Assembly (NCBI RefSeq): GCF_000620505.1
Contig: NZ_JIBC01000004.1
Coordinates: 248,001-312,000 of the forward strand
Length of the DNA stretch: 64,000 nt
Source: Sulfitobacter sp. 20_GPM-1509m
Lineage (GTDB): Bacteria; Pseudomonadota; Alphaproteobacteria; Rhodobacterales; Rhodobacteraceae
Direction of reading: 5' to 3'
Of this stretch, positions 1-8,286 are shown piece by piece (position 1 is the first letter of the stretch; every line of letters begins with the position of its first letter). The position numbers and the translations under genes were made by a program. Below the pieces are notes generated by a model. It searched no databases. It was not told the origin of the DNA and was given only the letters and a program-made list of their open reading frames with translations.

Positions 1-209
1 CGCATTGAGCCACCGTGGCTGCCGTCGGGTTCTTCCCAGATCACGTAAAGCGGGTTCAGATCATCGTAACGGTCCCGCTCGGCCCCTGTGGCGTCCACGC
101 TGACTTCCCAGCCCAGCCGGGTTTTGAACTGGTCCGCGCGGTCGCGGAACATGGCGTCGCGCAAAGCGGGAAAGGTGTGAAGGTCGGTTCCGTAAATGTA
201 ACGCAGCAT
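1..209 (-). CDS. luxI: Acyl-homoserine-lactone synthase, LuxI family (3' end outside window)
   Basis: Autoinducer synthase that would make N-acyl-homoserine lactone from S-adenosylmethionine and an acyl-ACP. Only the first 69 codons lie in the window. They begin MLRYIYGTDLHTF and contain the conserved amino-terminal LuxI features: an MFRDRADQF segment, RLGWEVSVD, then ERDRYDDLNPLYVIW and the GSMR motif at the very edge. The ATG at 209 is preceded by GGAG eight bases upstream. The gene lies 100 bases downstream of a luxR gene on the same strand, a typical quorum-sensing pair. A perfect inverted repeat overlaps its ribosome binding site (see 220-246). The core catalytic half is not visible, so activity cannot be judged. 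Confidence 0.88.
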   Translation of the reverse strand, partial: MLRYIYGTDLHTFPALRDAMFRDRADQFKTRLGWEVSVDATGAERDRYDDLNPLYVIWEEPDGSHGGSM

Positions 210-219
210 GTGTGTGGCT

Positions 220-246
220 CCCCATTGGTCCGAATGACCAATGGGG
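220..246 (-). promoter_or_regulatory. Perfect 11-bp inverted repeat over the luxI ribosome binding site
   Basis: CCCCATTGGTC (220-230) and GACCAATGGGG (236-246) form a perfect dyad with a five-base loop, ending ten bases before the luxI ATG. On the coding strand its 3' arm runs into GGGGAG, so as RNA it would partly hide the Shine-Dalgarno sequence; as DNA it could be an operator. No T-run follows, which argues against a terminator. Confidence 0.6.
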
Positions 247-309
247 TAGCCGCGACATCGTTAACGTGAGCCAAGCCCAGCGCACGCTGCAAGGCGCAGA
301 TGCGCAACG

Positions 310-1029
310 CTAGACAACAATCAGCCCCCGGCTCATGGCGCGGGCAACTGCGTGCGTGGTGTTCATCGCCCCCAGCTTGAAGCGTGCGCTTTCGATGTAG
401 ACCCGCAGCGTGTGCTCGGAAATCGAGAGGGTTTCAGCCACCTGAGCGCGGCTGTAGCCCATCGCCAGCAAGGTGATGCTGTCCACCTCACGCGGGGACA
501 GGTTGCGGGCCTGTTCCGGCAGGCGGTCTGGTTCGAATTCAAGCGCCTTTTGATTGAACGCATGGGCAATCAGGATCAACACCCGTCGATGCGTTTCGGT
601 AAAGGTGGACCAGGTGGCGTCGTCACAGCAGTGCGACACGGTAAACAGTGCAAATTGGCCATTGGGTCCACGGATCGGGACGGTGAAACCCTGATTGCCA
701 ACGCCGTATTCAATCGCTTCGGCCTGAAACGCGCGGGCGGCCTTGCTGGACCAGTCCAGCCGCTTCCAGTCGACAGGATGGAACCGTTGGTAACAGCCGA
801 TCACTACAGGATCGATACGCAGGTAATTCTGCTCAAGGTATCGTGCGCGCCATGCATCGGGATAGGTGCCACACCCGTATTGGTCGCCTGCGCTGTCGAC
901 CCAATGATAAATCATGTGATCAACGGCAAAAACCTTGCAAAGTTCTTCAATGACAGCCTGGAGGATTTCCAGCGTGTCAGACCGCTCCAGCCTCTCCAAA
1001 ATGGTTTCCATCTGCGCATTCAGCGTCAT
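310..1029 (-). CDS. luxR: LuxR-family autoinducer-binding transcriptional regulator
   Basis: A 239-residue quorum-sensing regulator. Residues about 15-150 form the autoinducer-binding domain, with the family's aromatic and acidic pocket positions visible around TYPDAWRARYLEQNYLRIDP. Residues about 175-239 are a LuxR helix-turn-helix (NLSPREVDSITLLAMGYS, then AETLSISEHTLRVY). The length is normal for the family. It sits immediately upstream of luxI on the same strand, so it most likely binds the signal made by that synthase and controls luxI and other targets. Its start lies inside the 3' end of the small upstream ORF (53-base overlap), suggesting translational coupling. The specific gene name and the signal cannot be assigned from sequence. 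Confidence 0.93.
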   Translation of the reverse strand: MTLNAQMETILERLERSDTLEILQAVIEELCKVFAVDHMIYHWVDSAGDQYGCGTYPDAWRARYLEQNYLRIDPVVIGCYQRFHPVDWKRLDWSSKAARAFQAEAIEYGVGNQGFTVPIRGPNGQFALFTVSHCCDDATWSTFTETHRRVLILIAHAFNQKALEFEPDRLPEQARNLSPREVDSITLLAMGYSRAQVAETLSISEHTLRVYIESARFKLGAMNTTHAVARAMSRGLIVV

Positions 1030-1183
1030 CGGGCCCGCCTGTTACAGGTTCTGCCTTTCCCGAGATCTCGGCCATTGCAACGATTGCGGTGTCGTCCAGC
1101 TGCTCGGCCAGGACGGGCAATCCGTTTGCGTGGGCAAAGGCCCTGAGATCCGTCAGAACATCCAAAATCCAATCGCTCTTCAT
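977..1183 (-). CDS. Small conserved hypothetical protein upstream of luxR
   Basis: A 68-residue ORF beginning MKSDWILDVLTDLRAFA, preceded by GAGGG ten bases upstream of the ATG. The first 45 residues look like a compact helical domain (GLPVLAEQLDDTAIVAMAEI). I believe similar short proteins precede luxR genes in other roseobacters, but that is recollection, not a search. It overlaps luxR by 53 bases in a different frame, so the two are probably co-transcribed. No catalytic motif, signal peptide or membrane segment is visible. Function unknown. Confidence 0.68.
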   Translation of the reverse strand: MKSDWILDVLTDLRAFAHANGLPVLAEQLDDTAIVAMAEISGKAEPVTGGPDDAECADGNHFGEAGAV

Positions 1184-1330
1184 GTCAGGTTCGCCCTCAG
1201 TTGGTTAACAGTCGGTTAATTCAACTATAGCATGAGCGATTTTCCTTAATAAATTCGCGTATTGGTACTCCCCCGAAATGGTGAGGGGCGGTTTTTCGGA
1301 CCATTTGCCTGTAACATGTGGGCGTCAAAC

Positions 1331-1369
1331 GCAAAAACGCCCGCGCATCGTCTATGATTCGCGGGCGTT
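1331..1369 (-). terminator. Rho-independent terminator after ccr
   Basis: AACGCCCGCG (1336-1345) pairs perfectly with CGCGGGCGTT (1360-1369) around a 14-base loop. Read on the minus strand, the stem is followed by a T-run (the A-run at 1333-1337). It lies 28 bases past the ccr stop codon. Confidence 0.85.
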
Positions 1370-1396
1370 CCTTGTGCCTTTGTACCTGCGACAGGT

Positions 1397-2677
1397 TTAC
1401 CGTCCGGCTTCCAATGCGTCCTCGAATGTGCGCAAGCCGGTCTTGGGGGCCTGCACCAGAACCGACATGTTGCCGGGCTTGTGTTCGTTGCGCAGCATCT
1501 TCATATGCGCGTCGGGCAGGTCATTCCACAGGAACACTTCGGACATGCACGGATCAAGACGACGCTCCAGCATCAGGCGGTTGGCGGCAGACGCTTGTTT
1601 CAGGTGGGCAAAGTGGCTGCCTTGCAGACGCTTCTGGTGCATCCACATATAACGCACGTCAAAGGTCAGGTTGAAACCTGATGTGCCCGCGCAGATCACG
1701 ACCATGCCGCCCTTTTTCACCACGAAAGTGGACACGGGGAACGTGGCCTCGCCGGGGTGTTCGAACACCATGTCGACGTTCACGCCCTTGCCGGTGATGT
1801 CCCAGATCGCCTTGCCGAACTTGCGCGCCTCGGCGAACCACGTGTTGTATTCGGGCGTGTTCACCTTGGGCAACTGGCCCCAGCATTTGAAATCCTTGCG
1901 GTTCAGCACACCCTTGGCGCCCAGATCCATCACGAAATCGCGTTTGCTTTCGTCCGAGATCACGCCGATCGCGTTGGCACCCGCGGTGTTGATCAGCTGG
2001 ATCGCGTAGGACCCCAGACCACCAGACGCACCCCAGACCAGAACGTTCTGGCCGGGCTTCAGGTCGTGCGGCTCGTGACCAAACAGCATCCGGTAGGCGG
2101 TGGCCAGCGTCAGCGTGTAACAGGCGCTTTCTTCCCAGGTCAGGTGCTTGGGACGCGGCATCAGCTGCTGTGCCTGCACGCGGGTGAACTGGCTGAACGA
2201 ACCGTCGGGCGTCTCATAGCCCCAGATGCGCTGGCTGGGCGAATACATCGGGTCGCCGCCGTTGCATTCCTCGTCGTCGCCGTCGTCCTGGTTGCAGTGG
2301 ATCACCACCTCGTCGCCGACTTTCCAGCGTTTCACCTTGTCACCCACCGCCCACACGATGCCCGAGGCGTCGGAGCCTGCAACGTGGTAAGGCTGTTTGT
2401 GGCCGTCAAAGGGGCTGATCGGCTGGCCGAGGGCAGCCCAGACGCCGTTGTAGTTGATGCCCGCGGCCATCACCAGGACCAGCACGTCCTGACTGTCCAG
2501 CTCGGGTACGTCCACGACCTCTTGCAGCATGGCCTTGTCCGGCTCGCCGTGACGTTCACGGCGGATGGCCCAGGCGTACATCTGCTTGGGGACATAACCC
2601 AACGGGGGCATTTCGCCCACTTCGTACAGGTCCTTTTCAGGTGCTTCGTAGTGCGCGATGCCAGTATCCAAAGCCAT
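1397..2677 (-). CDS. ccr: Crotonyl-CoA carboxylase/reductase
   Basis: A 426-residue NADPH-dependent enzyme that reductively carboxylates crotonyl-CoA to (2S)-ethylmalonyl-CoA, the defining step of the ethylmalonyl-CoA pathway for acetyl-CoA assimilation. It is a medium-chain dehydrogenase/reductase. The N-terminal catalytic domain includes PPLGYVPKQMYAWAIRRERHGEP and MAAGINYNGVWAALG, followed by a Rossmann domain (LVWGASGGLGSYAIQL). Length and motifs fit the family. The start at MALDTG is chosen because AAGGAG lies six bases upstream; an in-frame ATG at 2695 lacks this. ecm, mesaconyl-CoA hydratase and Mcl2 elsewhere in the window complete much of the pathway. A GCAATATTGC palindrome lies about 75 bases upstream. 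Confidence 0.97.
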   Translation of the reverse strand: MALDTGIAHYEAPEKDLYEVGEMPPLGYVPKQMYAWAIRRERHGEPDKAMLQEVVDVPELDSQDVLVLVMAAGINYNGVWAALGQPISPFDGHKQPYHVAGSDASGIVWAVGDKVKRWKVGDEVVIHCNQDDGDDEECNGGDPMYSPSQRIWGYETPDGSFSQFTRVQAQQLMPRPKHLTWEESACYTLTLATAYRMLFGHEPHDLKPGQNVLVWGASGGLGSYAIQLINTAGANAIGVISDESKRDFVMDLGAKGVLNRKDFKCWGQLPKVNTPEYNTWFAEARKFGKAIWDITGKGVNVDMVFEHPGEATFPVSTFVVKKGGMVVICAGTSGFNLTFDVRYMWMHQKRLQGSHFAHLKQASAANRLMLERRLDPCMSEVFLWNDLPDAHMKMLRNEHKPGNMSVLVQAPKTGLRTFEDALEAGR

Positions 2678-2753
2678 GCCGGTCTCCTTAACCATAGATG
2701 AAACGCCGCAGTGCAGAATCGCGGCGGGTTTAGGATGAAATATTAAGACCTAC

Positions 2754-2763
2754 GCAATATTGC
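2754..2763. promoter_or_regulatory. GCAATATTGC palindrome upstream of ccr
   Basis: Perfect ten-base palindrome in the A+T-rich spacer upstream of ccr. A related dyad (GCAAT-N3-ATTGC) lies upstream of ecm at 4931-4943, so a shared ethylmalonyl-CoA pathway regulator may bind here. Inference only. Confidence 0.4.
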
Positions 2764-2814
2764 AACCGCATTTGACAGGATTTTGTAATTTTATGACTTT
2801 GCGCGCGCAGAAAA

Positions 2815-4179
2815 TCAGGGCGCAAGCGCAGCATCCGGGTAAAAATGCTCGATCGAGTTCGCATAGAACTGCAGCACCTCCCGTTCCGCCGGGTTCATTG
2901 CATACATCCCGTCGGTTTCGATGATCAGCCCGCGCAACAGCATGTGTTTTTCCGCCTTCAGGCTGATGTTACGGATCGAATCCCGTGACGCCAGAACATT
3001 GGTCTTGGCGGCGCGTATCTCGGCCTGCATGGCCTGTTGCAGGGCATCGTGATCCATCGGGGCCGTGGCCCGCAGCATCACCCGTGACAGCACCGGCACA
3101 AAGGACAGCGGCATCTCGCTTTCGATACGGCGCATCAGATCGGCCCCCAGCACCTCGATATCCGGCTTCGGCGCGTAACTGGACAGGGCCACGGGCTGAC
3201 CAAAGACCACCGCCGCCTCGCCAAAGCGCATCTGCTTGCCGAACAACCGCAGCCACCCCTTGCGCAGGATATAGAACAGGATCACCGAAATCCGCGCGCG
3301 GAACCGGCGGCTGCCCTCGTTGTTGGCGGAAATCAGAATGCGGTCTTCCAGGACCCGGTCATAGTTGATGGCCACCGGGACAAAGACCACCTCGCGACCC
3401 GATTCCTCCCATGCCTCGACCACATAGGACAGCAGCCCCAGCTTGGGTGGCATCACGCGTCCGGTCAACGACAGCCCGCCCTCGGGGAAAATCGCCTGTG
3501 TCGCACCGCCTGCGGTGGCCATCTGAACGTACCGCTGCAGCACACGCCGGTACAGCGCACCACGGGATTTGCGCCGGATGAAATAAGCGCCCATCGATTT
3601 GATCAACACACTCAGCGGCCAGACCCGCGCCCATTCGCCCACCGCATAGGACAAGGCCGACGCACGCGCGGCGAGATAGGTGACCAGCACATAGTCCATG
3701 TTGGACCGGTGGTTCATCACAAAGATCACCGTCGCATCCGGCGCCACGTTTTTCAGCGCGGTTTCGTTCAACAGGCCGGTGCGCACATCATAGACCGTAT
3801 TGGCCAGAAAGCGCGCGACGCGGATGCCGACCCCGAAATAGGTAAAGGCGGAAAAGCTGGGGACAATCTCGCGGGCATAGCGTTTGGCCTGCTCAAAGGC
3901 GACGTTTTCCGGCACCCCTTCCTTGTGCGCATGTTCCACGATGGCTGCCGTAATCTGCGGGTCGTAGACCAGCCGCTGGATCATGTCGTGCCTGCGCGCC
4001 AGCTTGAACGGCTCGATGGGCCGCGTCAGGCGTGTGTTCAGCCGCGCAACAGCCTTTTCCAGACGGCGTCGGAAAAACCAGCGCACCGAAGGCAACAGGA
4101 AATGGCTCAGCGCCGTGACGGTCGCAAAAAGCACGATGACAATAAACAGCCATAAAGGAAGTTGAATGGTTTGCGTCAT
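2815..4179 (-). CDS. PlsB-like glycerol-3-phosphate 1-O-acyltransferase (short form)
   Basis: A 454-residue membrane-associated acyltransferase, probably carrying out the first acylation of glycerol-3-phosphate in phospholipid synthesis. After an N-terminal hydrophobic segment (LPLWLFIVIVLFATVTAL), acyltransferase blocks occur in order: NHRSNMDYV (the HX4D catalytic motif), GAYFIRR, FPEGGLS and VFVPVAINYD. GAYFIRR and FPEGG are typical of PlsB rather than PlsC. It is much shorter than the roughly 800-residue enterobacterial PlsB but matches forms seen in alphaproteobacteria. The start is the ATG at 4179; no strong Shine-Dalgarno is visible, and a TTG at 4236 is possible. It is divergent from the GNAT gene with 69 bases between. 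Confidence 0.85.
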   Translation of the reverse strand: MTQTIQLPLWLFIVIVLFATVTALSHFLLPSVRWFFRRRLEKAVARLNTRLTRPIEPFKLARRHDMIQRLVYDPQITAAIVEHAHKEGVPENVAFEQAKRYAREIVPSFSAFTYFGVGIRVARFLANTVYDVRTGLLNETALKNVAPDATVIFVMNHRSNMDYVLVTYLAARASALSYAVGEWARVWPLSVLIKSMGAYFIRRKSRGALYRRVLQRYVQMATAGGATQAIFPEGGLSLTGRVMPPKLGLLSYVVEAWEESGREVVFVPVAINYDRVLEDRILISANNEGSRRFRARISVILFYILRKGWLRLFGKQMRFGEAAVVFGQPVALSSYAPKPDIEVLGADLMRRIESEMPLSFVPVLSRVMLRATAPMDHDALQQAMQAEIRAAKTNVLASRDSIRNISLKAEKHMLLRGLIIETDGMYAMNPAEREVLQFYANSIEHFYPDAALAP

Positions 4180-4248
4180 AGGCACACACTTGCAGCCGGA
4201 CGCGTCCAAGAACAACAACCAACTGCTATTTTTCAAAGGTCAGTTATT

Positions 4249-4836
4249 ATGGATTACATCATTTCATCCGGGTTCGAGCCGCACGAACGTCCGGCGGTCG
4301 CGGCGCTGTTCTGGCAGGCATTCGGGGACAAGCTGCGCAACGTCATGGGACCGCCCGAGAAAGCATTGCAGTTTCTGGCCGCACAGGCGAACCCCGACTT
4401 TGCGCTCGTGGCGCGGACGCCAGACGGTGCGGTTGTGGGACTGGCCGGCTTTAAAACCCGCGACGGCGCGCTGATCGGCGGGGAACTGAATGATCTGGCG
4501 GCGGTCTATGGCTGGTTCTCGGCCCTGTGGCGCGGATCGTTGATGTCATTGATCGAACGGGACCTGAACGACGGCACTCTCTTGATGGACGGTATTTCCG
4601 TGGATGCCATCATGCGGGGACAGGGCGTCGGCACCGCCCTGCTGAACGCGATCAAGGCCGAAGCCATACGCCGCGGCGCAACAGCGGTGCGGCTGGATGT
4701 CATCGACGCCAACCCGCGCGCCCGTGCGCTTTACGAACGACAAGGCTTTGAAGCCATCGGGACCGACCACCTGGGTCCCCTGCGCTGGATCTTTGGGTTT
4801 CGCAGCAGCACAAAGATGATCTGCAGGCTGCAGTGA
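4249..4836 (+). CDS. GNAT-family N-acetyltransferase
   Basis: A 195-residue acetyl-CoA-dependent N-acetyltransferase of unknown substrate. The acetyl-CoA binding motif is clear at RGQGVGTALLNAIKAEA (R/Q-x-x-G-x-G/A type), followed by VRLDVIDANPRARALYERQGF, the usual C-terminal GNAT segment. The ATG at 4249 has AAAGG upstream. It is transcribed away from the PlsB-like gene and toward ecm, from which it is separated by 132 bases. Nothing in the context indicates the target molecule. Confidence 0.9.
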   Translation: MDYIISSGFEPHERPAVAALFWQAFGDKLRNVMGPPEKALQFLAAQANPDFALVARTPDGAVVGLAGFKTRDGALIGGELNDLAAVYGWFSALWRGSLMSLIERDLNDGTLLMDGISVDAIMRGQGVGTALLNAIKAEAIRRGATAVRLDVIDANPRARALYERQGFEAIGTDHLGPLRWIFGFRSSTKMICRLQ

Positions 4837-4930
4837 CGGCCCGTCAAAAGGGCACAGGTCACAAAATGCGTTTACGCCGCAACGCAGCGAATTGACACTA
4901 CCCGAAAGTTTCATATAGCTAGGTCACAAC

Positions 4931-4943
4931 GCAATAATATTGC
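4931..4943. promoter_or_regulatory. GCAAT-N3-ATTGC dyad upstream of ecm
   Basis: Inverted repeat GCAATAATATTGC, 26 bases before the ecm start codon. It resembles the GCAATATTGC palindrome upstream of ccr. Candidate operator; the binding protein is unknown. Confidence 0.4.
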
Positions 4944-4968
4944 CCACGCAGATTCACGAGGCCTTTCG

Positions 4969-6930
4969 ATGACACAAAAAGATCGCCCCTGGCTTATCCG
5001 CACCTACGCAGGCCATTCGACCGCCAAGGCGTCCAACGCGCTGTACCGGTCCAATCTGGAAAAGGGCCAAACCGGCCTCTCTGTCGCATTCGATCTGCCG
5101 ACGCAGACCGGCTACGACAGCGATCACATCCTGGCGCGCGGCGAAGTGGGCAAGGTTGGCGTGCCGGTGGCGCATCTGGGCGACATGCGCGCCCTGTTTC
5201 AGGACATTCCGCTGGAACAGATGAACACGTCGATGACGATCAACGCGACCGCCCCGTGGTTGCTGGCGCTGTATATCGCTGTGGCCGAGGAACAGGGCGC
5301 GGATGTGGCCGGGCTGCAAGGCACGGTGCAAAACGACCTGATCAAGGAATACCTCAGCCGCGGCACCTATATCTGCCCGCCTGCCCCGTCCCTGAAGATG
5401 ATCGCGGACGTGGCCGAGTATTGCTATACCAATGTGCCGAAATGGAACCCGATGAACGTGTGTTCCTATCACCTGCAAGAAGCGGGTGCCACGCCCGAGC
5501 AGGAATTGGCATTTGCGCTGGCCACCGCCACCGCGGTTCTGGATGCATTGAAACCCCGCGTTCCGGCAGAAGACTTTCCCGTATTGGTTGGGCGTATTTC
5601 GTTTTTCGTGAATGCCGGAATTCGATTTGTGACCGAAATGTGCAAAATGCGTGCCTTTGTCGATTTGTGGGACGAAATATGTGCGACCCGCTATCGCGTC
5701 GAAGATGCGAAATACCGGCGTTTCCGTTATGGCGTTCAGGTCAATTCGTTGGGGTTGACCGAGCAACAACCTGAAAACAACGTTTACCGTATTTTGATCG
5801 AAATGCTGGCGGTGACCCTTTCGAAAAAGGCACGCGCCCGCGCGGTGCAATTGCCCGCATGGAACGAAGCGCTTGGCCTGCCGCGCCCCTGGGATCAGCA
5901 ATGGTCAATGCGAATGCAACAAATTCTGGCCTTTGAAACAGACCTTTTGGAATTCGACGACCTGTTTGATGGCAACCCTGCGGTCGATGCCAAAGTCGAA
6001 GAATTGAAAGCCGGTGCGCGGGCGGAACTGGACAATCTGGACGGTATGGGCGGGGCAATTGACGCCATCGACTATATGAAAGCGCAACTGGTCCAATCCA
6101 ATTCGGACCGCCTGAGCCGGATCGAAGCAGGTGAAACCGTGGTTGTCGGGGTGAACAAATACACCAATACCGAACCGTCACCGCTGATGACAGAAGATGG
6201 CGGGATTATGACCGTCGACCCCGCCACCGAAGCCGATCAGATCAACCGTCTGGAGGAATGGCGCAGCAATCGCGATCAGGCCGCAGTGGACGCGGCACTG
6301 GCCGATCTGCGCGCAGCGGCAGCGGCGGGCGAGAACGTCATGCCCGCCTCGATCACCGCAGCCCGTGCCGGTGTGACGACGGGCGAATGGGCCGCGCAGT
6401 TGCGCAGCGTGTTCGGTGAATACCGGGGCCCCACGGGTGTCTCAGCCTCGGTGTCGAACAAGACCGAAGGGCTGGACGACCTGCGCGCCGCCGTCGATAC
6501 GGTCAGTGACAAGCTGGGCCGCCGACTGAAGTTTCTGGTGGGCAAACCGGGACTGGACGGCCATTCCAACGGCGCCGAACAGATCGCCGTGCGCGCCCGC
6601 GATTGCGGCATGGATATCACCTATGACGGCATCCGCCTGACGCCCGAAGAAATTGTGAACGCCGCAATTGAACAAGAGGCCCATGTTGTCGGGCTGTCCA
6701 TTCTGTCCGGCAGCCACGTGCCGCTGGTCGAGGATTTGATGGAAAGAATGCGAAATGCAGGTCTGGGGCATATTCCCGTCATCGTCGGCGGAATTATTCC
6801 TGACGAAGATGCGAAACGCCTGAAAGGCTTTGGCGTGGCGCGGGTCTATACCCCAAAAGACTTTGAATTGAATACGATAATGAAAGACATCGTTACTTTG
6901 GTGGATCCAAAAGCTGTTGCCGCTGAATAG
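4969..6930 (+). CDS. ecm: Ethylmalonyl-CoA mutase (B12-dependent)
   Basis: A 653-residue adenosylcobalamin-dependent mutase converting (2R)-ethylmalonyl-CoA to (2S)-methylsuccinyl-CoA. The N-terminal acyl-CoA-binding barrel (PWLIRTYAGHSTAKASN, SVAFDLPTQTGYDSD, TINATAPWLLALY) is followed by a C-terminal cobalamin domain. That domain has DGHSNG (DxHxxG, about residues 529-534), then GLSILSGSH and VIVGGIIP, the usual B12-binding set. Single-chain length fits Ecm rather than two-subunit methylmalonyl-CoA mutase. ccr lies 2.3 kb away. Stretches around 5580-5850 and 6650-6900 look visibly less G+C-rich than the rest of the gene. Confidence 0.95.
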   Translation: MTQKDRPWLIRTYAGHSTAKASNALYRSNLEKGQTGLSVAFDLPTQTGYDSDHILARGEVGKVGVPVAHLGDMRALFQDIPLEQMNTSMTINATAPWLLALYIAVAEEQGADVAGLQGTVQNDLIKEYLSRGTYICPPAPSLKMIADVAEYCYTNVPKWNPMNVCSYHLQEAGATPEQELAFALATATAVLDALKPRVPAEDFPVLVGRISFFVNAGIRFVTEMCKMRAFVDLWDEICATRYRVEDAKYRRFRYGVQVNSLGLTEQQPENNVYRILIEMLAVTLSKKARARAVQLPAWNEALGLPRPWDQQWSMRMQQILAFETDLLEFDDLFDGNPAVDAKVEELKAGARAELDNLDGMGGAIDAIDYMKAQLVQSNSDRLSRIEAGETVVVGVNKYTNTEPSPLMTEDGGIMTVDPATEADQINRLEEWRSNRDQAAVDAALADLRAAAAAGENVMPASITAARAGVTTGEWAAQLRSVFGEYRGPTGVSASVSNKTEGLDDLRAAVDTVSDKLGRRLKFLVGKPGLDGHSNGAEQIAVRARDCGMDITYDGIRLTPEEIVNAAIEQEAHVVGLSILSGSHVPLVEDLMERMRNAGLGHIPVIVGGIIPDEDAKRLKGFGVARVYTPKDFELNTIMKDIVTLVDPKAVAAE

Positions 6931-7061
6931 CGTCAATTACACCGGATGCGGGAATTCAGTTCCATTTTAACAATTGGGAGATTGTTCGACCAATTGCAGA
7001 TGCTTGCCAAATGCGTATTTTTACGCGATGCAGGATTGTATGCACTTGGAAAGGCAAAGTA

Positions 7062-7388
7062 ATGAATATTGATCTCAACACCATGTCTCACAAAGACCTG
7101 GAGAAATTGTTGATCGACGTTAAGGCTGCGATCAAAACCGCTCAGACCCGTGATCGTCGCGAGGCACTCAAAGCGGCCGAAAAAGCAGCTGCGGAATATG
7201 GGTTCTCTCTGGATGAACTGGCCGGAACGGCAGGTTCAAAGAAGGCCGGAAAGGCAAAACGCCCCTCCACGCCGAAATATGCGAACCCGGCGGACGCCTC
7301 GCAGACATGGACCGGCAAAGGCCGCCAGCCCAAGTGGTACGTCGAAGCGATTGAATCCGGCAAAACGCCCGCCGATCTGGAAATCTGA
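7062..7388 (+). CDS. H-NS family nucleoid-associated protein
   Basis: A 108-residue histone-like DNA-binding protein. Residues 1-50 form a coiled-coil oligomerisation region (MSHKDLEKLLIDVKAAIKTA). After a Lys/Ala-rich linker (AGSKKAGKAKRPSTP), the C-terminus has the H-NS DNA-binding core TWTGKGRQPKWYVEAIESG. The ATG at 7062 is preceded by GGAAAGG; upstream in-frame codons at 7011 read poorly. Such proteins bind curved A+T-rich DNA and silence or tune genes (HvrA/H-NS group in Rhodobacter). It stands alone between ecm and the purine phosphorylase gene. Confidence 0.92.
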   Translation: MNIDLNTMSHKDLEKLLIDVKAAIKTAQTRDRREALKAAEKAAAEYGFSLDELAGTAGSKKAGKAKRPSTPKYANPADASQTWTGKGRQPKWYVEAIESGKTPADLEI

Positions 7389-7412
7389 ACCGGACCGCGG
7401 CCTACTTTTTCA

Positions 7413-7451
7413 GCAACGGCATTTTTCGGCCTTTCCGTAAGATGCCGTTGC
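7413..7451. terminator. Inverted repeat downstream of the H-NS gene
   Basis: GCAACGGCAT (7413-7422) and ATGCCGTTGC (7442-7451) are perfect complements around a 19-base loop, 24 bases after the stop codon. No T-run follows on either strand, so it may be a weak terminator, an mRNA 3'-end stabiliser or an operator for the next gene. Confidence 0.45.
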
Positions 7452-7546
7452 AAAACGTTCCGACACTCTGGCTTCCCTAACGTGTCCCCTTGCTCCACCG
7501 TCCCCATGCGGGCAATCTGGGCGGGACACATTGCAGGAGCCTCCCC

Positions 7547-8251
7547 ATGACCGTCCATATCGGAGCCAAACCCGGCCAGATCGCTGAAACCGTGCTGATG
7601 CCCGGTGATCCCTATCGCGCCAAATGGGCCGCCCAGACCTTTCTGGAAGGGGCCGAACTGGTCAACGAGGTGCGCGGGATGCTGGGCTTTACCGGCACCT
7701 ACAAGGGCAACCGCGTGACAATTCAGGGGTCCGGCATGGGAATGCCGTCGCTGTCGATCTATGCCAACGAACTGATCCGCGACTACAATGTACAAACGCT
7801 GATCCGCATCGGGTCCTGTGGCGGGATGCAGCCGCATGTGGGCATCCGCGACGTGATCGTGGCGATGACCGCCAGCACCATCACCTCGCCGTCATCCGGC
7901 ATCTTCCGCGAGCTGAACTTTGCGCCCTGCGCCGATTACGGCTTGCTCGCTGCTGCGGTCAAAGCGGCCGAGGCGCGCGGGACCAAGACGCACGTGGGCG
8001 GGATCTATTCTTCGGACGTGTTTTATGCCGAGCGGCCTGATCTGGACGAACAGATGGTGCGCCACGGAATTCTGGGCGTCGAGATGGAAGCCGCCGAGCT
8101 GTACACACTGGCCGCGCGGCATGGTCGTCGGGCGTTGGCGGTATTGACAGTCAGTGACCATTTGCAGACTGGCGAGGCGCTGCCGTCGGAAGACCGCGAG
8201 AAGACCTTTGGCGATATGGTCGAAATCGCGCTTGAGGCGGCCTTTGCTTGA
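7547..8251 (+). CDS. deoD: Purine-nucleoside phosphorylase (DeoD type)
   Basis: A 234-residue enzyme that phosphorolyses purine (deoxy)nucleosides to base and (deoxy)ribose-1-phosphate in salvage. DeoD signatures are clear: [12 protein letters not shown] near the N-terminus (phosphate site), [28 protein letters not shown], then [14 protein letters not shown] (ribose binding) and VSDHL near the end (base-binding Asp). Length matches hexameric bacterial PNPs. The ATG at 7547 has AGGAG eight bases upstream. Confidence 0.96.
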   Translation: MTVHIGAKPGQIAETVLMPGDPYRAKWAAQTFLEGAELVNEVRGMLGFTGTYKGNRVTIQGSGMGMPSLSIYANELIRDYNVQTLIRIGSCGGMQPHVGIRDVIVAMTASTITSPSSGIFRELNFAPCADYGLLAAAVKAAEARGTKTHVGGIYSSDVFYAERPDLDEQMVRHGILGVEMEAAELYTLAARHGRRALAVLTVSDHLQTGEALPSEDREKTFGDMVEIALEAAFA

Positions 8252-8286
8252 CCACATGAGCGGCAGCGGGGGGCTTGGTTCGGGCC

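Noticed and set aside
220-246. luxI-proximal dyad as a classical terminator
   Set aside because: No T-run follows, and it lies within the leader of luxI rather than after luxR.
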